From Candidatus Heritagella intestinalis (GTDB lineage: Bacteria > Bacillota > Clostridia > Oscillospirales > Acutalibacteraceae), in NCBI GenBank assembly GCA_904420555.1, contig CAJFVO010000003.1, forward strand, positions 120,111-184,110: 64,000 nucleotides of DNA. Direction: 5' to 3'. How positions within the stretch are numbered: position 1 is the first letter of the stretch; each line of letters begins with the position of its first letter. The translations under genes were made by a program, and so were the position numbers. Positions 57,706 to 64,000 of this stretch are shown piece by piece. The notes below the pieces were generated by a model. It had not been told where the DNA came from. It searched no databases and saw only the letters and a program-made list of their open reading frames with translations.

Positions 57706-59121
57706 ATGTACGACAAGTATTCTATGAAGGCCGAAGAGTTTATCGACGACGGCGAAATCCGGGCCAGTATTGCCTGGGCGGAAGAAAATAAGACCAATTT
57801 GGAGCTGGTGAACCAGCTCATTGACAAGACCGACGAGCTCAAGGGCTTGAGCCATCGGGAGGCCCTGCTGCTCCTCCTCTGCGAGGACAAGGACGCCATC
57901 CAGCGGATTTTCAAGCAGGCGGAGAAGATTAAGCAGGCCTTCTATGGCAACCGCATTGTGATTTTCGCTCCCCTGTACCTCTCCAACTACTGCGTCAACG
58001 GATGTCTGTACTGTCCTTATCACTATAAGAATAAGACCATTGCCCGGCGCAAGCTGACCCAGGAGGAGATTAAGCAGGAGGTGATCGCCCTGCAGGATAT
58101 GGGACACAAGCGCCTGGCCCTGGAGACCGGCGAGGACCCGGTCAACTGTCCCATCGACTATGTGCTGGAGAGCATGAAGACCATCTACTCCATCAAGCAC
58201 AAGAACGGCGCCATCCGCCGAGTAAACGTGAATATTGCTGCTACCACGGTGGAGAACTACCGCAAGCTGAAGGAGGCCGGTATCGGCACCTATGTGCTGT
58301 TCCAGGAGACTTACAACAAGGAGCAGTATGAATATCTGCACCCCACGGGCCCCAAGCACAACTACGCTTACCACACCGAGGCCATGGACCGCGCTATGGA
58401 GGGTGGCATTGACGATGTGGGCTGCGGCGTGCTCTTCGGTCTGAACCTCTACAAGTATGACTTTACCGGCCTGCTCATGCACGCAGAGCACCTGGAAGCA
58501 GTCCACGGCGTAGGCCCCCACACCATCAGCGTGCCCCGGCTCCGCAACGCCGACGACGTTAACGCCGACGATTTCAAGGACGGCATCTCCGACGAGCTGT
58601 TCCAGCGGATTGTGGCGGTGCTGCGCATTGCGGTGCCCTATACCGGCATTATCATCTCCACCCGGGAATCCCAGCACACCCGGGAGATGGTGCTGAGATA
58701 CGGCGTTTCCCAGATCAGCGGCGGCTCCCGCACCACCGTGGGCGGCTATGCCGAGGAGCATCAGGACGAAAACTCCGCCCAGTTTGAAATCAGCGACCAC
58801 CGCAGCCTGGACGAAGTGGTTCACTGGCTCCTGGAAAATGGCCATATCCCCAGCTTCTGCACGGCGTGCTATCGGGAAGGCCGTACCGGCGACCGCTTTA
58901 TGAGCCTGGTGAAGGCGGGGCAAATTCGCAACTGCTGCCTGCCCAACGCTCTGATGACTCTGAAGGAGTACGCCGACGACTATGCCAGCGAGGATACCCG
59001 CCGGCTGGCTTTGGAGATCATCGACAAGGAAGCCGCCACCATCCCCAACGAGAAGGTTCGGGAAAAGGTGTATGAGCACCTCAACGACATTGACGGCGGT
59101 ATGCGGGATTTCCGGTTCTAA
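57706..59121 (+). CDS. hydG: [FeFe]-hydrogenase H-cluster maturase HydG (radical SAM tyrosine lyase)
   Basis: A 471-residue radical SAM enzyme that cleaves tyrosine to supply CO, cyanide and the Fe(CO)2(CN)Cys synthon for the H-cluster. The AdoMet cluster cysteines are C96, C100 and C103 (CVNGCLYC). The C-terminal dangler-iron cluster motif CX2CX22C begins at CTAC near residue 385 and ends in NCC near 411. Both are intact, which separates it from ThiH. hydE and hydF are not in the window. A terminator follows at 59129-59163. Confidence 0.96.
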   Translation: MYDKYSMKAEEFIDDGEIRASIAWAEENKTNLELVNQLIDKTDELKGLSHREALLLLLCEDKDAIQRIFKQAEKIKQAFYGNRIVIFAPLYLSNYCVNGCLYCPYHYKNKTIARRKLTQEEIKQEVIALQDMGHKRLALETGEDPVNCPIDYVLESMKTIYSIKHKNGAIRRVNVNIAATTVENYRKLKEAGIGTYVLFQETYNKEQYEYLHPTGPKHNYAYHTEAMDRAMEGGIDDVGCGVLFGLNLYKYDFTGLLMHAEHLEAVHGVGPHTISVPRLRNADDVNADDFKDGISDELFQRIVAVLRIAVPYTGIIISTRESQHTREMVLRYGVSQISGGSRTTVGGYAEEHQDENSAQFEISDHRSLDEVVHWLLENGHIPSFCTACYREGRTGDRFMSLVKAGQIRNCCLPNALMTLKEYADDYASEDTRRLALEIIDKEAATIPNEKVREKVYEHLNDIDGGMRDFRF

Positions 59122-59128
59122 GTGAGAG

Positions 59129-59163
59129 AGGCTCCTGCCCAAGTGGGCGGGAGCCTTTTCTTA
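59129..59163 (+). terminator. terminator of hydG
   Basis: AGGCTCCTGCCC pairs with GGGCGGGAGCCT around AAGT, then TTTTCTT. Confidence 0.92.
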
Positions 59164-59197
59164 TACTTATATTATAGAAAAGGCCCTGCTGCGCTGG

Positions 59198-59226
59198 TTT
59201 ACGAGACGGCCCAACTGTGGTATGAT
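59198..59226 (+). promoter_or_regulatory. promoter of the anSME gene
   Basis: TTTACG at 59198-59203 and TATGAT at 59221-59226 with a 17-base spacer. Confidence 0.7.
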
Positions 59227-59273
59227 ACAGGCAGAACCCTTTCCGTTGTTCGGGAAGAATTGGAGGAATGATG

Positions 59274-60413
59274 ATGCCGCCCCTACATTTGCTGATAAAG
59301 CCCGCTTCCGGGGCCTGCAACCTGCGGTGCCGCTATTGCTTTTATCACGACGAAATGGAAAACCGGGAACAGGCTTCCTATGGCATTATGTCCCGGGAAA
59401 CTCTGGAAAACCTGGTGCGCAAAGCCTTGGAGCGGGCCCAGGGCCACTGCACTTTTGCCTTCCAGGGGGGAGAACCTACCCTGGCGGGCCTGGATTTCTT
59501 TGAGGAGCTCTTGAAGCTGGAAAAGAAGTATAACCGCAAGGGCCTGCCCATTGACCACGCTATCCAGACCAACGGCTTTGCCCTGGATGAAGGCTGGGCC
59601 AAGTTTTTCGCGGACAACCACTTCCTGGTGGGGCTTTCCCTGGACGGCACTCGGGAGACCCACGACAGCTTCCGGCTGGACGCTGCCGGGAAGGGGACCT
59701 TCCAGCAGGTGAAGCGCACGGCAGCGCTTTTTGACCGGTTTGGGGTGGAATACAATATCCTGACGGTGGTGAATGCCCAGACCGCCCGGCGGGTGCAGAG
59801 TATCTATAACTTTTATAAGAAGAGCGGGTTCCGCTATTTGCAGTTCATTCCCTGCCTGGACCCTCTGGGAGAGGCGCCGGGCGCCCGGGAATACTCCCTG
59901 ACACCGGCAGCCTATGGGGAGTTCCTGTGCCGGCTGTTTGATTTGTGGTATCAGGACTGGATGGCAGGAACCCCGGTTTCTATCCGCCAGTTTGACAACT
60001 ACATTCAGATGATGCTGGGGTATCCGCCGGAATCCTGCGGCATGAGCGGCATATGCGCCCGGCAGAATGTGGTGGAGGCCGATGGGGGCGTGTATCCCTG
60101 TGATTTTTATGTGCTGGACGGCTATTGCCTGGGAAATCTCAACCAGTGCGGCTTTGACGAGATTGAGGCAAAACGGGAGGCCCTGGGCTTTGTGGAGGAA
60201 TCCAAAGCGGTGGACGCAGACTGCCGGGATTGCCCCTGGGCGCCTCTTTGCCGGGGGGGATGCAAACGCTATCGGGAACCCCGGCGGGAGGATGGAAGCC
60301 TGCGAAAAAATTGCTTCTGCCAGGCCTATCAGAAATTCTTCCCCTATGCCATCCCGCGGATGGAGCAGATCGCCCGCCAGGTATCCGGAAGGCTGGCGCG
60401 AAATAGGGGTTGA
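59274..60413 (+). CDS. anaerobic sulfatase-maturating enzyme (anSME, radical SAM/SPASM)
   Basis: A 379-residue radical SAM enzyme that oxidises the active-site cysteine or serine of sulfatases to formylglycine without oxygen. C15, C19 and C22 bind the AdoMet cluster (ACNLRCRYC). The AFQGGEPTLAGL motif and the SPASM cysteines for two auxiliary clusters (SGICARQN, YPCDFYVLD, CRDCPWAPLCRGGC) match the Clostridium perfringens enzyme closely. The third ATG at 59274 is chosen, since GGAGG lies 7 bases before it and homologues begin MPPL. It can serve the two Cys-type sulfatases at 16969-18447 and 27079-28413. Confidence 0.95.
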   Translation: MPPLHLLIKPASGACNLRCRYCFYHDEMENREQASYGIMSRETLENLVRKALERAQGHCTFAFQGGEPTLAGLDFFEELLKLEKKYNRKGLPIDHAIQTNGFALDEGWAKFFADNHFLVGLSLDGTRETHDSFRLDAAGKGTFQQVKRTAALFDRFGVEYNILTVVNAQTARRVQSIYNFYKKSGFRYLQFIPCLDPLGEAPGAREYSLTPAAYGEFLCRLFDLWYQDWMAGTPVSIRQFDNYIQMMLGYPPESCGMSGICARQNVVEADGGVYPCDFYVLDGYCLGNLNQCGFDEIEAKREALGFVEESKAVDADCRDCPWAPLCRGGCKRYREPRREDGSLRKNCFCQAYQKFFPYAIPRMEQIARQVSGRLARNRG

Positions 60414-60414
60414 T

Positions 60415-60443
60415 TTGCATCCGGGTTGGGAGTATGGTATAAT
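60415..60443 (+). promoter_or_regulatory. promoter of the transglutaminase-like/fol operon
   Basis: TTGCAT at 60415-60420 and TATAAT at 60438-60443 with a 17-base spacer. Confidence 0.8.
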
Positions 60444-60487
60444 CAAGCCAATTTATAGCGGTCCATGGGGCCGGGGAGGTGGCAGAA

Positions 60488-61861
60488 TTGAAAAAGAAAC
60501 ACAGGCTCATTATTTCGGGCGCTGTTTTGGTGATAGTCCTTTCCTGCGCGGTTTCCGTGCTTTTGCTTCTCCAGGCAACGGGCTTATTGCCTTCCGGGCA
60601 GCCGGCGTCTTCCGTTGGAGTGGAGCAGCAGAGCATGGATACTTCCAGCGCGGAGCTGACCACCCATTCGGCAGTGGAGATTTCCGGAGATGAGGAAAGC
60701 GGCAGCAGCGGCGCGTATGGACAGGCCGCGAAGGTAACGCTGCCGGTGGCCGCAGGATATAACGCCATGCCTATGCAGCAGGGAAAGGAATCCCTGGAAG
60801 GGACGCCTTTGGAAACCCTTTATGACCAGATTGCGGAAAAGGCGTATCAGATTTCGGAGGAAGCGGAAGAGGGGCAGCTGTATCCCGCCCAGCGCATTAC
60901 CATCCAGGGCTCGGAGTTTACCGACGCCCAGGTAGTGCAGGCGCTGTCTGCGTTTCTCCACGACCACCCGGAGGTATTCTGGATTTCCAGCCAATACGGC
61001 TATTCCTCCGGAAACGGGCGGACGGTGGTACAGCTGTATTCCGTGCTGCCGGCCTCAGAGTGCGGGGAGCTTTCCCAGCGCATTATGGCGGAGGTAGGAA
61101 AGGTTCTCAACCGCATTCCCCAGGGAGAGAGCGCTCTGGACCGGGAAATCTATCTGTATGAGCAGGTAATGAAGTATTGCAGCTATGACGAAGAGGCCGC
61201 CGTAAACAGCAACGATTGGCGGGCCCACACCATTGTGGGGGCTTTTCTGGACAGCCAGGCGGTCTGTGAGGGCTATGCCCGGGCTTTCCAGCTCCTGCTG
61301 AATCAGGCAGGGGTGCCCAGTATGCTGGTGACGGGTTCTGCTGGCGGCGCCCATATGTGGAACCTGGTGCGTATTGACGGGCAGTGGTATCATGTGGACA
61401 CTACCTGGGACGATAATGGAAGCACCGGGGTCTACAGCTATTTGAATCTCACCGATGAGATGATTGGCCAGGACCACACGGTGTATCCCGAAGCGGGGAC
61501 GGTAGAGGCCCCCAGCGCCAGCGAAGTGTATAATCTGCCTTTGCCTGCCTGTACGGCGGTGAAAGCCAACTATTTCCGGGCCAAAGGCGTGACGCTGGAT
61601 TCCCTGGACGAGAGCGAGACCATTGCCACGGCTATTGAAGAGGCGGCGGCAGAGCAGGCGGAAAGCATTGCCTTTTATATTGATGAGTCTTTGAATTATG
61701 ACGACACGGTGAGCCGGATGTTTCAGGAATCCCCTTACCAGTTTATGTATGGGGTGCGCACGGCCAATGTAACCGCAGAGCATCCAGTTGACTATGATAA
61801 TTGTACCTATGTGGAAGCAACTGCCAGCCGGGGCCTGGTAGTCCTGCTGGCCTATGAGTGA
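60488..61861 (+). CDS. membrane-anchored transglutaminase-like protein
   Basis: A 457-residue protein with an N-terminal membrane segment (about 6-30) that anchors it outside the cell, a low-complexity linker, and a transglutaminase-like core. The catalytic triad is visible: Cys260 in AVCEGYARAF, His289 in GGAHMWNLV and Asp304 in YHVDTTWDD. Bacterial members are usually cysteine proteases or amidases acting at the cell wall rather than cross-linkers. The start is a TTG at 60488 with GGAGG eight bases upstream; the GTG at 60479 overlaps that site. The gene ends eight bases before folP, so it is in the same transcript as the folate genes. Confidence 0.87.
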   Translation: MKKKHRLIISGAVLVIVLSCAVSVLLLLQATGLLPSGQPASSVGVEQQSMDTSSAELTTHSAVEISGDEESGSSGAYGQAAKVTLPVAAGYNAMPMQQGKESLEGTPLETLYDQIAEKAYQISEEAEEGQLYPAQRITIQGSEFTDAQVVQALSAFLHDHPEVFWISSQYGYSSGNGRTVVQLYSVLPASECGELSQRIMAEVGKVLNRIPQGESALDREIYLYEQVMKYCSYDEEAAVNSNDWRAHTIVGAFLDSQAVCEGYARAFQLLLNQAGVPSMLVTGSAGGAHMWNLVRIDGQWYHVDTTWDDNGSTGVYSYLNLTDEMIGQDHTVYPEAGTVEAPSASEVYNLPLPACTAVKANYFRAKGVTLDSLDESETIATAIEEAAAEQAESIAFYIDESLNYDDTVSRMFQESPYQFMYGVRTANVTAEHPVDYDNCTYVEATASRGLVVLLAYE

Positions 61862-61869
61862 GGAATATC

Positions 61870-62697
61870 ATGGAGAGAGTATTTCAGGCAGGAAAATACA
61901 GCCTGCCGTTGGGAAAACATACCTATATTATGGGAATTCTCAATGTGACGCCGGATTCCTTTTCTGACGGCGGCCAATATCTGGACCCCCAGAAGGCAGC
62001 CCAAAGGGCTTTGGAGATGCAGGAACAGGGGGCGGACATTCTGGATATGGGCGGACAGTCTACCCGGCCAGGCTATACAGCCCTTTCCTGGGAAGAAGAA
62101 TGGGAGCGGCTTGCGCCGGTGTTCCCCTTGCTTCAGGGAAAGCTCAAAATCCCCCTGTCGGTGGATACCTTTTATCCCCAGGTAGCGGCCCGGGCTTTAG
62201 AGGCCGGCGCGGATATTATCAATGACGTGACGGGATTTTCCCCGGAAATGTGGCGGGTAGCGGAAGCGCATCCGGATTGCGGCTGTGTGGTGATGCATTG
62301 GGAGGAACTTCCCCCCAGCGCAGACGCGGCAAAGGCAGTGCATCTTTTTTTCAGAAGGAAAAGGGAAGAGGCAGCGGCCAGAGGCATTTCGGCCCAGCGG
62401 CTGTGCATGGACCCGGGGGTTGGTTTTGGAAAGACCCATGAGCAGAATTTGCAGCTGTTGGCCCAGGTGCCCCGGGAGAAGCTGGAAGATGTGGCCTTTT
62501 TGATGGCGGCGTCCCGCAAGCGTGTGATTGGCCATTCCTGCGGAAATCCGCCTTTTGAGAAACGGCTGGCGGGAACCATCGCGGCCCATACCATTGCCAT
62601 AGCCGGAGGAGCGGACATTTTGCGGGTTCACGATGTGGAGGAGGCAGTGCAGGCAGCCCGGGTAGCGGATGATGTGCTGTTTGCGTCTGCTTTTTAA
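61870..62697 (+). CDS. folP: dihydropteroate synthase
   Basis: A 275-residue TIM-barrel enzyme joining pterin pyrophosphate and p-aminobenzoate, the sulfonamide target. It has MGILNVTPDSFSDGG (near residue 21), DMGGQSTRPG (near 58), and a conserved SRKRVIG near 218. The ATG at 61870 is preferred over the GTG at 61858, which overlaps the upstream stop and lacks a ribosome site. First of three folate genes. Confidence 0.94.
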   Translation: MERVFQAGKYSLPLGKHTYIMGILNVTPDSFSDGGQYLDPQKAAQRALEMQEQGADILDMGGQSTRPGYTALSWEEEWERLAPVFPLLQGKLKIPLSVDTFYPQVAARALEAGADIINDVTGFSPEMWRVAEAHPDCGCVVMHWEELPPSADAAKAVHLFFRRKREEAAARGISAQRLCMDPGVGFGKTHEQNLQLLAQVPREKLEDVAFLMAASRKRVIGHSCGNPPFEKRLAGTIAAHTIAIAGGADILRVHDVEEAVQAARVADDVLFASAF

Positions 62698-62743
62698 ATA
62701 GGAAATACAGTGTGCTTATGATCATCAGAAAGGAGAGATGCGG

Positions 62744-63115
62744 TTGGATCGAATCTATATTAAAGGTTTGGACGTTTTTGCTTATCACGGCGTGATGCCC
62801 AAGGAAAAGCGGGACGGGCAGCGGTTCGTTTTGGATATTACCCTAGACTGCGACCTGTCGAGAGCGGGCCGGACTGACCGGCTGGAGGATACGGTGGATT
62901 ATACCGCCGTGATGGACGCCGCCGTGCAGGCGATGACAGAGAATTCTTACGATTTGATTGAGCGGGCAGCTTCCCGGACAGCAGAGGCCATTCTCCGGGC
63001 AGAAGAAAAGGTGGAGAGGGTCACCCTGTGTTTGCGGAAGCCGGAAGCCCCCATTGACAAAATTTTTGATTATGTGGCCGTGGAAATTACACGAGAAAGG
63101 AAGGATATCGTATGA
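62744..63115 (+). CDS. folB: dihydroneopterin aldolase
   Basis: A protein of about 123 residues, the usual FolB size, opening IYIKGLDVFAYHGV with the active-site region YHGVMPKEKRDGQ and the conserved Glu in SYDLIERAA. The AAGGAG at 62730-62735 fits the TTG at 62744 (eight bases) better than the ATG at 62738 (two bases), so the TTG is chosen. Its stop overlaps the folK start by four bases. Confidence 0.92.
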   Translation: MDRIYIKGLDVFAYHGVMPKEKRDGQRFVLDITLDCDLSRAGRTDRLEDTVDYTAVMDAAVQAMTENSYDLIERAASRTAEAILRAEEKVERVTLCLRKPEAPIDKIFDYVAVEITRERKDIV

Positions 63116-63594
63116 AGAAAGCAGTCGTTGCACTGGGAACCAATTTGGGGAACCGTTGGGAAAACCTTTCCAAGGCAATCCGGGCCCTGGAGCTGCTCCC
63201 CGGCTCCACCACCGTGGTGGCCAGTTCCCATATTTATGAAACGGAACCCTTTGAAGTGCCGGATGAACAGAATAAGTATCTGAATATGTGTGCGATTGTC
63301 ATGACGGAGCTCTCTCCCCGGGCGTTGCTGGGCGCCTGCCTGGGAATTGAAGCCGCTATGATGCGGGAGCGTACCGTGAAGAATGCTTCCCGGGTGATTG
63401 ACATCGACCTGCTTCTCTATGAAGATGAGGAGTGCTACAGCGATGAGCTGACGCTGCCCCATCCGGAAATTAAGAACCGTGCTTTTGTAATGGTGCCGCT
63501 GGCAGAAATTTTCCCGGATAAGAAGGCGCTGGGCTATGATTTTGCTTCGGCATACCAGCGTGTGGACAAAAGCGGCATAGAGCGTTTGGGATAA
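63112..63594 (+). CDS. folK: 6-hydroxymethyl-7,8-dihydropterin pyrophosphokinase
   Basis: A 160-residue HPPK. ALGTNLGNRWENL (residues 7-19) and the ATP/Mg region ASRVIDIDLLLYED (near 94) plus LPHPEIKNRAFVMVPL (near 116) are canonical. It overlaps folB with an ATGA junction. It makes the substrate of folP. folE is not in the window. Confidence 0.95.
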   Translation: MKKAVVALGTNLGNRWENLSKAIRALELLPGSTTVVASSHIYETEPFEVPDEQNKYLNMCAIVMTELSPRALLGACLGIEAAMMRERTVKNASRVIDIDLLLYEDEECYSDELTLPHPEIKNRAFVMVPLAEIFPDKKALGYDFASAYQRVDKSGIERLG

Positions 63595-63635
63595 AGAAGC
63601 GCCTGTAGGGAAGCAGGCCGAGATAGAATCAGGTG

Positions 63636-63668
63636 AATGCCCCGCAAAGAGCGGGGCATTTTGCTTTT
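63636..63668 (+). terminator. terminator of the fol operon
   Basis: AATGCCCCGC (63636-63645) pairs with GCGGGGCATT (63651-63660), then TTGCTTTTG. Confidence 0.92.
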
Positions 63669-63746
63669 GTTTGTGGAAAAAATCAGGAAAATACAGGGCT
63701 CTTCTGACAAACCAGAAAAACAGGGGAGAAAATTTGAAAAAAGGCG

Positions 63747-63775
63747 TTGACAGGAGAGAAATGATGTGGTATCAT
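63747..63775 (+). promoter_or_regulatory. tandem promoter P1 (probable rRNA operon)
   Basis: TTGACA at 63747-63752 and TATCAT at 63770-63775 with a 17-base spacer. Confidence 0.8.
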
Positions 63776-63805
63776 ATGTGAGCGCCAAACGGAGCGAAAA
63801 AAATC

Positions 63806-63835
63806 TTGACAAACCTCGAGTGGTTGTGATAAGAT
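63806..63835 (+). promoter_or_regulatory. tandem promoter P2 (probable rRNA operon)
   Basis: TTGACA at 63806-63811 and TAAGAT at 63830-63835 with an 18-base spacer. The module TTGACAAAC-TCGA-TGTGATAA-ATAG is repeated 131 bases downstream in P3. Confidence 0.75.
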
Positions 63836-63936
63836 AGAAAAGTTCCGTTAAAGCCGGAAGATAAGAGTTCGAAAAGATCGCGGGAGCGATAAAAAAGAAC
63901 TGAAAACGGCCGGTAAAAAAATCTCGAAAAAAGTTC

Positions 63937-63965
63937 TTGACAAACGTCGAAAGATGTGATAAAAT
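63937..63965 (+). promoter_or_regulatory. tandem promoter P3 (probable rRNA operon)
   Basis: TTGACA at 63937-63942 and TAAAAT at 63960-63965 with a 17-base spacer. Three strong tandem promoters without an open frame, at the window edge, are typical of the region before a 16S rRNA gene; the rRNA itself lies outside. Confidence 0.78.
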
Positions 63966-64000
63966 AGTCAAGCACTTCCGCGAGAGGGAGCGCACAGGAC

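Overview
The window (about 64 kb, GC-rich in coding DNA) looks like the chromosome of an anaerobic gut Clostridia species, most likely Oscillospiraceae/Ruminococcaceae. The evidence is pyruvate:ferredoxin oxidoreductase, the [FeFe]-hydrogenase maturase HydG, an oxygen-independent sulfatase-maturing radical SAM enzyme with two Cys-type sulfatases, an NrdD/NrdG locus, a T-box leader, strong AGGAGG ribosome sites, sortase-anchored surface proteins and a GH85 host-glycan hydrolase. The genus is an inference.

Layout. 0-8 kb: an Smr-like fragment, an unknown protein, a Trp T-box controlling a TrpB2-type tryptophan synthase, a small terminated RNA, an ABC exporter, and a CorC-like protein with a sugar acetyltransferase. 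8-12 kb: PFOR. 12-22 kb (minus strand): a shikimate/aromatic operon (aroF-tyrA-aroB-sulfatase-aroA-aroC-two GNATs, then pheA-GNAT), preceded by a Phe/Trp/Tyr-rich leader peptide and an attenuator. 22-28 kb: DUF1846 protein, MATE pump, UroD-like protein, NUDIX hydrolase and a second sulfatase. 28-35 kb: a 1946-residue wall-anchored GH85 endoglycosidase divergent from that sulfatase. 35-37 kb: Qnr-like pentapeptide protein, HxlR regulator, SGNH hydrolase. 37-45.5 kb: a polyamine cluster carrying both spermidine routes (speD-speA-speE-speB and carboxyspermidine dehydrogenase/decarboxylase), headed by a large structured RNA with a terminator and interrupted by a palindrome-rich segment and two GNATs. 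45.5-49 kb: MutT-like protein, NrdG and an aberrant NrdD. 49-52 kb: membrane protein, SdpR/SdpI-like pair and a DUF1905-Imm5 fusion. 52-57 kb: a tyrosine recombinase next to a 252-bp segment bounded by 21-bp inverted repeats and holding a strong promoter aimed at two surface-protein genes. 57-64 kb: tRNA-Pro, hydG with an attenuator-like leader, anSME, a transglutaminase-like protein, folP-folB-folK, and three tandem strong promoters at the right edge that probably belong to an rRNA operon.

Main point: the 52.87-53.17 kb region reads as an invertible promoter (phase-variation switch). The recombinase lies on one side, both repeats have a recombinase-site layout (inverted arms around an identical 6-bp centre), and the promoter is currently in the ON orientation for a secreted GLUG-repeat protein and a sortase-anchored pilin-like protein. 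Other strong leads are the aromatic attenuator, the NrdD homologue lacking both the expected thiyl cysteine and the glycyl-radical domain, the structured RNA before speD, and the dual spermidine pathway.

A recurring theme is control by premature termination. Promoter - structured leader - terminator - gene architecture is seen before trpB, aroF, speD, hydG and, weakly, the DUF1846 gene.
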